Shown: positions 1-10,893 of the stretch, piece after piece
How the letters are laid out: every line of letters starts with the position of its first letter
How positions within the stretch are numbered: the first letter of the stretch is position 1
DNA from: Archegozetes longisetosus
Taxonomy: Eukaryota > Arthropoda > Arachnida > Sarcoptiformes > Trhypochthoniidae
Direction: 5' to 3'
DNA length: 64,000 bases
Assembly: GCA_018873245.2 (NCBI GenBank)
Contig: JAEMBT020000001.1
Coordinates: forward strand, 3,410,001 to 3,474,000
The notes under the pieces: generated by a model
The model's database searches: none
Seen by the model: only the letters and a program-made list of their open reading frames with translations
Told to the model about the DNA's origin: nothing
Made by a program: the position numbers and the translations under genes

Positions 1-57
1 TTATTTTAAGATTCATATTATCTCAACTTATCTCATGTTTGTATTGTTTGTTATCAG

Positions 58-332
58 CCGAAGACTCGGCTCTTAAGTTTGCATTCATTTCCGAAGATGA
101 CGACCTAGGACCGATGGGAAGCAAAAGTTTCCTCATGCAAACTGAAGACCAGTTCAAAATTGCCAATGAAACCACACTGACCTCATCTCCAACCTCAAAC
201 TTGCCATTTTTATCTTTGGAGCCTCCATTGTCCGAAAACGACTACAACTTCACTCTGGAAGATAGTGAAGGAATCACCGACTTGTTTGACGATGACTTAT
301 CTCTACCGGTGTGCAAATTAGTTGACACTTGA
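58..332 (+). CDS. E2F: E2F transcription factor, C-terminal exon (partial)
   Basis: This is the last coding exon of a gene that begins outside the window. An acceptor (ttatcag) precedes base 58, the exon enters in phase 1 (it supplies the last two bases of the first codon), and it stops at TGA 330-332. It encodes about 91 residues, acidic and Ser/Thr-rich. Near the end is NDYNFTLEDSEGITDLFDDD, which matches the conserved C-terminal motif of E2F proteins (DYxxxLxxxEGxxDLFD) that binds the pocket of Rb-family proteins and overlaps the transactivation domain. That is a family fact; the DNA-binding, dimerisation and marked-box parts would lie upstream and are not seen. The motif resembles both E2F1-3 and E2F4/5, so the subclass is not assigned. 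An AATAAA signal lies near 397-402. Confidence 0.78.
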
Positions 333-1595
333 AGTGGAGATTAGATTTGGCTTAGTATCAATTGCTTCAAAGATCTCTTGAGGAGAAATTGTAAAAAATA
401 AAATCAAAGAATTTATAATGTCAAAGCACAGCAAGACTTTTAAACCTCATAACATTGCCATTAATTAACCCCACAGTTAATAATTTTTAGATTAATTCCA
501 TTTTTATTCATTATAAATATTGTTGCGTATTTAAAACCATAATATTTTAATAATTTCGCTGTTTTTATTATAACCACCTATTTGTTTAAATTGTCAATAA
601 CCTTCCAACTATATATTTCACAAGAAATCGCTTTTAATCATTCTATTGAAGCAACATTTTATGTACAACTCCCACGTTGAGTTACTCTAAATTCGTAAAG
701 TTGAAGCCAAAAATGCAGTATTGCTCTTATAGCAAATCAAAGCAAGTGTAAATCAACCACTTTTATTTATAATGTATTTAATTATTATAATTATTACAAT
801 TATAATTATTATTATTATTATTTAATGCCATTATCAACAATGGTTTCCTTTAAAATCAACAATTCGCACCATTTTTGGTTATAATGCCAAATATTTTAGC
901 CCTCAAGAGAAAATCCTATTTAAACACTGATTAGATTTTCTCTGTTTTCAATGCCTTTTCTTATTGTTGAGAAAGTTCAAAATTATTTTACAAAGTTTTT
1001 AAATCTACAATACAACTGTTGAATTTGAACTTTCAATTGACAATTGTAAAGCCGGGATTAAAATTGAATTTTTACAAAATGAATCAAATTGTCTCTTTCA
1101 ATCTTTTCACATTCGGTCAAGTGATGAAAAATGACTTTTCAAATAAGTTCTAGAACATAAATCAACTTGTCACCTAAAGTTGGATTGATTTAGTTCTTGA
1201 GCGCAAGAGACTTGTCATTGCCATAACAGTCTCGTACCACGTTACGCTTACCATTGTTACCTAACCAAAATGAACTAAATATACTACCAATATAACTAAT
1301 TTGAATTAAGCTAAATTAGATTAGGTTAGAACAATGTTGTGGTAACCAGATTAGTGTCTTGCTCCCAAATTCTGCATCACCCATAAACTGAACCAAGTCA
1401 ACTTTTGTGTTTCGTTCCAATCAGTACTGAGTTTAAATTTGAATATCTCATATTAGATAAGTATAAATGGTTCATATTTTCATCTTTAGAAAAATCGTAA
1501 AACATTTTCAAAACTAAACTGAAAGATCTTTGAATTTATTCAAAAAAGGTAACTTAATTCTAAATAGAAATCTGAAACTTAAAACGATGATAATT
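333..1595. other. Intergenic, no gene seen
   Basis: AT-rich DNA holding the 3' UTR of the E2F exon (AATAAA at 397-402) and the region downstream of the first glucanase gene. A short AT-rich simple repeat (att/taa units) lies near 778-825. No open frame with coding character was found. Confidence 0.6.
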
Positions 1596-2546
1596 TTATT
1601 TCCATTCGTAAACTCTAATGTAGTCGACATCCATTGTAGGCTTAAACCAATCGTGTGCTTCTTCAACAGTCAATGATCCATAAGTTTGCTGAGGAAAGAA
1701 GCTTCCACCAACAGCTACATTAAGAATCAAATAGAATGCCTGATCGAAAGGTTGACCATCTTTCCAATAGGGATTTTTTCCTTTGCCTGACCACATATTA
1801 CGTCTGAGCGATTCCTTGTGATATTGTTCATTATCGACATACCATCGAATCTCATTTACATCCCATTCAATGCTAAACAAGTGCCAGTCATCACTAAAAT
1901 CTTTATTAAAGGTTACTTCATCACTTCCAGAATATGTATTATTAGGTACTTCTCCTCCATAATGAATGGTACCCTCGACCTGATTAGTTCGCTGTCCTCT
2001 ATATTCCATAATATCGATTTCTCCACTAGCAGCCCACGAGCCATAGACCTCGATGGTTGGCATCATCCAAAAGGCAGGCCATAAATGCTTACCCTTTGGC
2101 AATCGAGCTCTGGCCTCAAACTTACCATAAGTCCATGATTTTTTAGACGTTATTTTTCCTGAAGTGTAATTTCTGCCATTATATGGTTCTACATGAGCGT
2201 GAATGGTTAAGTGACCATTTTCTACTCTAACATTTTCTTTTCTGCCAGTAGTATAACATTGAAGTTCATCATTTGCCCAGCCTTTTATTTGCAACATATT
2301 TATTAGTAATAATGTTAAAATATCTCAAAACTGTTAATACCGTGACATCCTATCGAAAATGGAAACTATTTAATTATAGTCAACTTGCTGATCTATTGAC
2401 TCATAAATTGTACCTTCCTCATATTTCCAATTGGATTCGCTTAGCTGATCACCTCCAAAGTCGTCTTCCCAAACTATGTTCCAAAACGCATTCGTTGTCG
2501 ACAAAATTGTAATTAGACTAAAATAAATTGCTAGAAAATTATTCAT
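1596..2546 (-). CDS. Secreted GH16 beta-1,3-glucanase (laminarinase-like), copy A
   Basis: Two exons, 2546-2414 and 2281-1596, joined in phase 1 across a 132-base intron (donor GTACAA, acceptor AAAAG), give 272 residues. The start is followed by a signal peptide (MNNFLAIYFSLITILSTTNA), so the enzyme is exported. The body is one glycoside hydrolase family 16 domain: WEDDF near the start, then the Trp-rich WPAFWMMP segment, and the catalytic signature GEIDIMEYRG, in which the first Glu is the nucleophile and the last the acid/base in this family. It ends DYIRVYEWK. The length is typical of single-domain laminarinases and there is no N-terminal CBM39 as in insect GNBP proteins. The likely role is hydrolysis of beta-1,3-glucan from fungi or algae. 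It is paralogous to the gene at 4180-5130 on the same strand, but lacks that gene's second intron and the CSG residues in the loop before GW. Confidence 0.9.
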
Positions 2547-3457
2547 TTTTCTGTATCACCTATTGTGGTCAAATAAAAATTAGTATGATTATTCTTAAAT
2601 CTTTAATGTAGTCTTAGGTTTAATCTATCATCATATCTAACCAAAAGACTAATTCTGAAGACTATCCCCAATTCTGTAGATTTCGTTAGTTTTACGCTCA
2701 AACTGTTACCAAAAGTTTTAATTAAAAGAGTAAAGAATTATTTTTGTGATTTCAAGTTTCGAATTTCTTATGAAGGTGGAAATAATCGAATTATGATAAT
2801 CTGCATGCTTTTTAGTACTGACAAGTTAAGTATTCAACACTATAATCTATTATTAATAATTGAAAATGTGCTTTAGTTCCCACACACTTATCTTTACATA
2901 GTTAACAATAGTTCTCAATAGTGTTGCCCTTTGATATTCACAGTAAAGATAATTTTGTCTCTTTAAAATACATAAACTAAATCTTTCGAGTATGCGATTG
3001 CAACCATCATTTATTTATCTTTATCACCATTATAACTGATTTAAGTCATTTTTTGTTAACTTGCCAGGCTTCAATCATTTTTCAACTCAATTTATGTAGA
3101 TTTAAGTTATTTTTTATAATTTATTCTAATAGTAAACATATTTTTAAACCTTATCGATCTCCTTATTTGTCTCATATCATTGCATTACATTTAGATATTG
3201 TATCTCGAATTTTTAATCGTCTAGAATGGCTAAAAAATAACAAACTTTTTTCTGAGACTAATGAAATCAGTGAATATTATCTTTTTATATCCAGAACTTT
3301 GGATACATTAATATTTCGTACAGCTATTACTTTAATGTTTTGATCAAAGTAGAAAACTTTATACTTATTACAAATCTTTACAAACTGAGAACACATCAAA
3401 ACGACTTTAATGTTTTGTGGTATTTAATAAGAATAAAAAAATCTATTTTTTGCTACT
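2547..3457. other. Intergenic, upstream of glucanase A and of the small peptide gene
   Basis: Divergent spacer between glucanase A (minus) and the small peptide gene (plus), so it should hold both promoters. Open frames on the plus strand at 3053-3525 have AT-driven composition with no recognisable motif and are not called as genes. Confidence 0.5.
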
Positions 3458-3765
3458 ATGAAGACCAAAACGCTAATAATTCTCATAATTTCTTTCCTTT
3501 TGATAATGGATATTATTGTTTCTGAAGTTGGTAAGAAATTTTTAGTTCTTTCAGATTTGTCGATATTATTCCTTAACATATTTGATATGACATTGCAGAG
3601 TCTGGTTTTGGGAAAAAGATGAAGAAAAGGCTCAGAAAATTGGCCAAAAAAGCTAAAAAACTCTCCAAAAAGTCTGGGGAACCCCTAGAAATTGCTGCGA
3701 AAATTGCAGAACCTCTGGATAAGGATCAAAAGAAAATGTACTTTGATTACTATCAAGAACTTTGA
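3458..3765 (+). CDS. Small secreted lysine-rich amphipathic peptide (antimicrobial-like), unrecognised family
   Basis: Two exons, 3458-3530 and 3599-3765, joined in phase 1 by a 68-base intron with strong sites (GTAAGA; TTGCAG), encode 79 residues. Residues 1-23 form a clear signal peptide (MKTKTLIILIISFLLIMDII). After GFG comes a strongly basic segment, MKKRLRKLAKKAKKLSKKSG, whose hydrophobic residues (M, L, L, A, A, L) fall every three or four positions, as in an amphipathic helix. The last 28 residues are mixed and more acidic, ending in YFDYYQEL. There are no cysteines. Signal peptide, cationic helix and acidic part is a layout known from linear antimicrobial and venom peptide precursors of arthropods. 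That function is inferred from shape only; I do not recognise a homologue. It is transcribed opposite to, and between, two glucanase genes. A nucleic-acid-binding or structural role cannot be excluded. Confidence 0.62.
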
Positions 3766-4179
3766 GCCGCACTTTAGGAAAATTTTAAAGTGATCAACTT
3801 TATATTCAACTTGAACAAGTTTAAAATTAATAATTTTGCCATTTTTTCACTTAAATATATACTTACTTTCATCGTTAATATCATTGAATCGTTGTTTTGA
3901 ACTTTGAAGTTCATAAAAATAAGATAATTTCTTATCTAAGAAGCACCAAATCGAAAGTTTGTAAAGTTTTATGTCTATGCGGAACTAATGCAGAGATTTT
4001 TGATAGAACTTGAATACTGTTTGAAATGAATTTCAAAATTGGATGAATGAAATGAAGATAAGAATAGATTTTTGTGTAAATATATCTCTGAACTATGTGA
4101 TGCCAATATGATATAGATTTATTGATTTATTTATTAAGATAGTAATAAATTTTTATAAATGAACCATAATTTTAGTGAA
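3766..4179. other. Convergent spacer
   Basis: Shared 3' flank between the small peptide gene (plus) and glucanase B (minus). AT-rich; no further feature seen. Confidence 0.5.
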
Positions 4180-5130
4180 TTATTTATTTTGCCAAACACG
4201 AACATAATCTATTTCCATAGTTGGTTTGGCCCACTGTCTGGCTTCAGCAGTAGTTACTGGAGGGCCGTAAACATTAGCGGGAAAGAAATTGCCACTGACA
4301 GCAACGTTGAGGATCCAATGGAAAGGTTGATCGAATGGTTGGCCAGCTTTGGTGTATGGGTTGGCTCCTTTACCAGAATACATCATTCTGTTGATGTTTT
4401 CTTTATGGTATTCGTTTCCATCGACATACCAACGAATCTCGTTGGTGTCCCACTCGAGACCATATGTGTGAAAGTCAGCGCTGAAATCAGTTGGGAAATT
4501 TTTCTCTCCGCTACCAGAGTATATGTTGTTCGGCCAGCTGCCACCGTAATGAATCGTACCTAAGATTTGGTTGGTTCTTTCACCTCTATATTCCATTATA
4601 TCGATTTCACCACTTGCTGCCCTATATTGAAACAATTTCTAACTTAACTCTTTCTCACTCAAACAGTCATTTGAGACTTGATACGAACCATACTCCATAA
4701 ACGCTTTTCTGTGGCATCATCCAAATAGCGGGCCAGAGATGTTTACCTTTGGGCATTTTAGCTCTAGCTTCGAACTTGCCATAAGCCCAGGCTTGTTTAG
4801 AGTTCAATCTAGCAGAAGTGAAGTGTTTGCCATTGAACTCTTCAACATTGACATGAATGACTAAATGACCATTTTCTACTTTAACATTTTCTTTTCTATG
4901 AGTAGTGTAGCACTCCAATTCATTATTACCCCAACCTTCACATTGAAACAAACTTAGCTTTATTCAATATTTATTCCTATTTACTAATTACCGCTGCAGC
5001 CTTCTTCAAACAACCAGTTTGCATCATTCAGAGAAGTTCCGTTGAAGTCGTCTTCCCATACCTTTTGCCACGCTGCATCTGCTCCTAAACCAAATATTGC
5101 TACAACCGCACAAATTATGAACGCAACCAT
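4180..5130 (-). CDS. Secreted GH16 beta-1,3-glucanase (laminarinase-like), copy B
   Basis: Three exons, 5130-4992, 4935-4689 and 4621-4180, with introns of 56 and 67 bases in phases 1 and 2, give 275 residues. A signal peptide (MVAFIICAVVAIFGLGADA) is followed by one GH16 domain: WEDDFNG, the loop EEGCSGWGNNELECY, WPAIWMMP and the catalytic GEIDIMEYRG with both active-site Glu residues present. It ends DYVRVWQNK. Intron 1 sits at the same place and phase as the only intron of copy A; intron 2, just before the catalytic motif, is unique to this copy. The splice choice at 4688/4622 is supported because it restores VYGVWAASGEIDIME, parallel to VYGSWAASGEIDIME in copy A. The role should be extracellular breakdown of beta-1,3-glucan; digestion and immunity are both possible. 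Confidence 0.9.
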
Positions 5131-5198
5131 TTCTGATTTGAATGATTCAATCAAATTCAATACTAAATCTGATCAGCGCATATTTATAGTTCAACGTG

Positions 5199-5434
5199 TA
5201 TACTTGAAAACTCAATAGTTCGTGATAGCAACTGGATGTTAGCACTGTCATCAAATGCTTTCTATCAAACCATAATATCTTCAGATATTAACAAACTTAT
5301 AGAATATTCAATATGGTAATCAAAGCAAATTACAGATCAAATTTGGCAACAAATTGATGCCCATCACATTCAGGATGACATAGCAACAGCCATTTTTTGT
5401 TGCTAGCGTCGATCATTAAGTTTTCAAGTGTATG
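5199..5434. mobile_element. Miniature inverted-repeat element, family 1, copy 1
   Basis: About 235 bases bounded by imperfect inverted ends. The left end reads CTTGAAAACTCAATAG and runs on to GATAGCAAC; the reverse complement of the right end reads CTTGAAAACTTAATGATC and runs on to GCTAGCAAC. The interior has no coding frame. Related copies occur near 18420-18575 and at 57856-58077 (inverted relative to this one), which supports a dispersed non-autonomous DNA transposon. Confidence 0.6.
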
Positions 5435-7308
5435 GATGTGACTTTGGGGAACTTTCTTAAAATCTGGGAATCTAACAAATGTCTATCAATTTAAATCCTG
5501 TTTTAATCAATATACTTGTGCAAGACATGAGCTTCTATTAATGTTAGGATTCTTTAAGATTATTTCATTATCCTATCACGAAATCGGAACATCTGCTCAT
5601 TTAAGGTTTAATGTCTTTGGAAGTTAAAGCTAAATTGCCAATTGAAAACCATTCTATTTTACTCCAAATCATCGAACAATCAAGAGATTTATAGGTTTAT
5701 ACATTTGTTATGCTATTTAATTGTTATAATTATTTGGTATTAATTTTTTATAAAGCGAGAAATGAGCGAATTATATACGGTATTATTTCACAATACTTTA
5801 TCATTCCTTCCACAACTTTTACACGATACCCGAAAAACTTAGTTTTGATTTTACTCAAGTTTTGGCGCAGGTCTAAAGCTTTTTATAGGACTTTTTGAAA
5901 TACTTTCATAGATATGTAAAAATTCAGATTTATCATATATATTATGATTTATCATATGTATTTTAGATGCAGTGTACCACCGTTCCAAATCTCTAGCTTT
6001 GCAATTGCATAGATATTTAGAATAATTGCTAAGCAAAATAGAGGACTACTGATGCATTGTTTGAAACAGACTGAGGTAAAGTGCAAATTATATCTATGTA
6101 TTTATCACTACGATTAAGTAAGTTCTACTTTCAAGATTCAAACAGATGTTAATCAATCAATAAATTCTGTTTTCCATCTAGACCTTGGAGACACATAAAC
6201 AACTCAGCTCTCTTTTAATCGTGTAGTAATCGCTTTAAGGTTCCACAAATCTTTCTTATCTTGGTTTTAAATTGTAAATATAAACTTTTTCCTTTTTAAA
6301 ATTTTTCTTGATCATGTACTGAAAGGAATAAAGCTAACGTTAGATACTTCAATTATTGAAAGCTCGCTCAAGAGTCAGATCCAAGTTTGTTGAATTTTAG
6401 GTGAGATCAGGTTAGATTAGGTTTGGTTACGATAAGTAAGAGTTGGCACGCGCTTAACTCAACTTAGGAATTGTTGCTAGCAAACTTGATTCGAGATATC
6501 AATCAAAAGTATAATTTTATAGCCAAAGTAATTCATAAAAACTAATAAAAGAAATTATTTTTAGTGAAATTTCGCTTTTAATTTTATATGCTCTGTTCAC
6601 TCCCTTAATTTGGATCGAATAAATCATTGAATAAAACTCGAGAACTGTGTCGACAGATGATAATCATATATTGGTTAAGCAATTAGTTTTCTCGGATTCT
6701 AACTCAAAATATTTTTATGATTATGCAAGAGAAGGAATTTTTTTGTTAGTTAATTAGGTCAAACAACTACCCAAGTTTTATAACCAATATAACTTATATC
6801 TATAAATTTAATTTTATAAATATTTTTAATGTTTCAAATCTTGCATTATTAGCATTTTTTGTATCAGATGTAATTTTTTATTTCAAGCTTTTTTAAATTT
6901 CTATTTACTGTGAATTTTCATATAGATTTTAGTAAATTCTAACTAAAAATTAACACAGCAAAAAATCTGGGAGATGCACTCTGCTATCACATTATTATTG
7001 TCTTTTTGCTTCTTTATTTTGAACAGCTTTTAATAAGTTATAGTCAGGAAAAACTAATTGCGCACCTCATAGAATATTCAAGTGTTTTAACCAATCAACC
7101 GAATCCTTTAAACTTTGAAGATAAAAAACTTCAAATGATAAAATATGAGGTGACATCAAATTTGCAACTACGCTAGCCATTAATCAAGAACTGGTCTCTA
7201 TTCCAATCAGGAATAGCTGTCAAGAATGTATGATAAGAGTCTTACTACATATTCTTACTATAACATCAAAATCAATTGAATATTCTACATCTATAAAACT
7301 GTCAAATC
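5435..7308. other. Intergenic, no gene seen
   Basis: AT-rich DNA without a credible gene. Open frames at 5710-5898 and 5851-6036 overlap on opposite strands and show no motif. Confidence 0.5.
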
Positions 7309-9757
7309 CAATTATCTATGGTTATAGATGTACGTTCTCGGTTACAGACCGAGTTTTACTGAATATGACCGTCGATAATAAAAATAAAGGCTTTCGGGCA
7401 TATGCAACAATTTACTGAATTTGACCGGAAAGTTCCCTATCATTTTATTTATGTTTCAAAGTAAAGTTCATTTCTTGAATGCAGTGCTTTCATAATAGTT
7501 GTTAATTGTTTTCAAAATGAATTAGAAACACTGCCGTAGTCTGGGGGCTAAAATTCCGAAATTTTCCTGTTTACACCGAAATTTAATACAATATCAGTTT
7601 TCTATTACAATGATTCTTAGCAAATTCGACAATAAAATTATCTGAATTTAAATTTGAAGCCGTTGAATATTCAAATTAAATAAAATTCTTTTTACTCCCT
7701 TAAAACTTAAAATTTAAATTTTAAAAAAATATTATGAGTCATACTCCCAAAAAATAGGTTGCGATAAAGAAATGATCGAAATAGTGTCTGTACTTAATTA
7801 AATACTTTTGTCAATAATTATTTAATGTCATTAGATATTAACCATCTTAAAAATCAATTACTATTAATTAATTGAAGTTAAACGTTTATATTAAAAATAA
7901 ATCACTATTTAAAACAGGTTTCAAAACATTATAAATTTTTTATTATGCGCATCATACTGTATTGTATGAAATTATTTGATATGTGAAAATGTACATTTTC
8001 AATAATTTCCATCATTCAAACGTACTCTTGGTTTGTTAAAGTTTTTGAATAATTTTACAGCATTGTTTCTCTAATTTGTTCGAAAAGTTTTTTACTTTAA
8101 ATACAGTTTCAAACCTTTTGTAAGGAGTTTCCTCATAACAGACCCACATTTTGATTTTGAAAATTCTTTAGGTGGGGTTATAGCCCCCCCTCGCTAGCTA
8201 CGATTGTGAGTAGAAATAGAAATAAGTGATAAATATATACACCGCTACAAACAGTCTGCACGCCAAAATAACTTTAGTAAACTTCGCGATTTTCAAGATT
8301 CTAAAGGGACACGTTTGATCTTTGAAAAATTTTCTATGGAAATGGTTATTTAAACGGACATATCGTCGCCTTGGGATTATACTATCGTATCTGGAAAAAA
8401 GCGATTTTGAGAAAAACGCAATTGAAGTTCGACCCTCTAATTAGGATAACTGGCCGAATATTTTTGAAGTTAGAATATATCATTCACTTAAGCTTGTCAA
8501 AGGCCAAAAAATGAATAACGCCGATTCGTTGATTACCGTCCCTATCAACGGCTTTAGACAAAGAAAAAATCAGATACGACTACATTGCACTGAAAATGGA
8601 ACAAAATTTTGGTGCTATACTATCGAATGTCATTTAAATGCGCATTGAATAGGAGAACAACAAAATACGTTTTGAAAATTTATGGAAACAATCAATTTTC
8701 TAGATTTTCACCAATAATTTCAGATTTGCTTAATTCATTCTACAAAAAATTGATTTTTAAAGTATAAAAAAATACTCGAATTAGAAAACTGAAAAATCTT
8801 AAATCTTACAACGATTTGAGTGAAATTTAAGCATAAACAAATAACTTAAAACTCATTTTCTTTTCAAAATTTTCCCATTTTGTTTCTAATTTAGAAAATT
8901 TGAATTCCATAGTTTTTTTTATTATAAACCTATAAAAAACTTATTGTACAGCTATACGCGTACTCTTTTATTCGCATAAAGAACACGTATTACTATTTTG
9001 TTCAATGTGTGACGTTTATCTCTCAAATGCCGACTTCACAGCACTTAGTTCATCATCAAATGAAAATTCGACTTAATTCTTAGAATTATTTTGCAAATGA
9101 GATTTTATATTAAAAGGCTGTGTAAATGTCTTTTTCTACATTAATCCTCATATTTATCCCGTTATCTATAACGTTGTGATGTTTTGAACTAAAAATATCT
9201 CAAAATCAAATCCATTAAATTTTTCATTTTCATCAATAAAAATTTCTAATAATTTTTGTAAACTGGATCGAAAATTTCTGAAACGTCGATATTTTTGTTC
9301 AAAAAACAACAAATTTCTGTAATTAAATTATTTTTACTTGTATTAGAGCCCGATTATAAAGGAAATGTTGAGATACGATAGTATAGCACGAAAAAATGCA
9401 AAATTTTGAGATACGATTAAATCGTACTGGAGATTGTGGGTCACTGGATTGAGATAATGGAATAATTTTCTGACATACATGTTAAGAGCCCCGTATATTA
9501 TAATGATGTGACAATAACTCAATTTCTCAAAAATTTCAGATACGATAGTATAATCCCAAGGCGACGATATTTGTTCGAAGAGGGACAATTTTTATAATTG
9601 TTGTTGGAAATCTTTTTAATACTTTGTGACTGAATGTGATTTCCGAATTAATTTTAATTAATAAAACTTGCAGTTTTAACCGAATATGACTGCCGATTTT
9701 CTAATTTTTATCTGACCGATAACGTACATCTATATCCATAGTTGACGATTTTGAAAT
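7309..9757. mobile_element. Large inverted-repeat element (about 2.4 kb), probably a non-autonomous DNA transposon
   Basis: The ends are inverted copies. The left side reads GTTATAGATGTACGTTCTCG (from 7321), and the reverse complement of the right side near 9741 reads GATATAGATGTACGTTATCG, with weaker similarity outward. Beside each end lies a related short block of the type TGAATATGACCGTCGAT (7360s) and CGAATATGACTGCCGAT (9680s). No open frame of transposase length exists inside. A second, exact inverted pair lies within it and is listed separately. The exact termini and target duplication could not be fixed. Confidence 0.5.
8360..9570. repeat. Inner pair of perfect 34-base inverted repeats
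   Basis: Bases 8360-8393 (ATATCGTCGCCTTGGGATTA, running on to ATACTATCGTATCTG) recur exactly as reverse complement at 9537-9570, about 1.2 kb apart. A shorter related pair (GTGCTATACTATCG near 8610 and its complement near 9370) lies further in. Perfect identity inside a degenerate outer element suggests a younger nested insertion or an element with multiple inverted sub-ends. Confidence 0.65.
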
Positions 9758-10893
9758 GATGCGTTGTTATGGGGACATTCCTATTTTCTCATAATAATTC
9801 ATATAGTGTCAAACTGAATTGTTAGTCATTTTATACTAAATAGGAAATTAAAATTAAGCTCAGATTCATATACATAACAGGGAGGATAACATTGCTTAGG
9901 TGCTTTTCTTGTAACTATGTATCTTTTTAAGTCATTTACTGTACACTTGAGGAATCTATAACAATGCATAGCAACGATAATTGATGTGTTACTAGGTAAA
10001 GATATCTGTTTTCCTATAAAATATCATATAATATGAGGTTGTTTCCTTAACCTTTTAAGACGTGCAAGGAAATAAAAATTGGTTTGAAAACGACGCTCAC
10101 CACAGAGAGGAAGACATGATCCTTTCATCGCCATGTATGGTTTTAAAGTCATTTCCTCTAACAGAAGAGTAGACTAAGTTACGCTGTGAACTATTCATTC
10201 ATATTTAAGGGTTTTTGTATAGATTAGATTTTAATCATTTATCGCAACTAGTATTGAATTATTTCGGAGATAGTCTAATACTTTAATCACTTTAAGATAA
10301 TCACGTCTTCAATAAGAAATCTTAAAATACATCAAAAGATGAAAGTTTGGTTATAATTTAGCTATATTTCAGCTTATGTTTAATGTAAGACTTCGGAATT
10401 AGTAATATTATCACTAAAACAATGTTCTTCTATGTCTAGCATTGCACTTAAATTAGTTGTGTTCATAGTATATTTAGTTAAGTTAGGTTAAGTAAGAACA
10501 AATAGCTCGCTTAGTGCATTAGGCATAGAACAACCTTGTTATGGTAACCACATGACTCCTTAATACCTAAACCTACATCAACCATAAAGCGAAGTATACC
10601 CAAAAATTGTTTAAAATTTGAATAAGTTTAAAACTTTTGCATATCATATAATAGGGTGAGTGATGAGGAATTGGTCCCCAAATGGGTGTCAAATAAATAA
10701 ACAATAGTTTGTGATACATCACATGATGCGATCACAAGCTGTGAAAACCGATTAACTAAATACCAAAACAACTGTTTTTCACCTAAAATTGACTCGAAAT
10801 CGCCCTCAAAACTAAATATTGAACTCATTTAATAAATATCTTATGATTCATTAGTAATAAATACAGATTTAAACTAAATTCAGTTTGAGTTTA
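9758..10893. other. Intergenic, upstream of the Rag GTPase gene
   Basis: No gene seen. A 24-base stretch near 10085 (AAACGACGCTCACCACAGAG) closely resembles one near 21785 (AAACCACGCTCACCAAAGAG), suggesting remnants of another dispersed repeat. Confidence 0.45.

Noticed and set aside
1199..1374. Possible inverted-repeat element (GAGC..AAGA.AC arms)
   Set aside because: Arms match at only about 60 percent with gaps, too weak to call without other copies.
3053..3525. Two plus-strand open frames upstream of the small peptide gene
   Set aside because: Rich in Phe, Ile, Leu and Asn as expected from AT-rich DNA; no motifs, and the second overlaps the real small gene in another frame.
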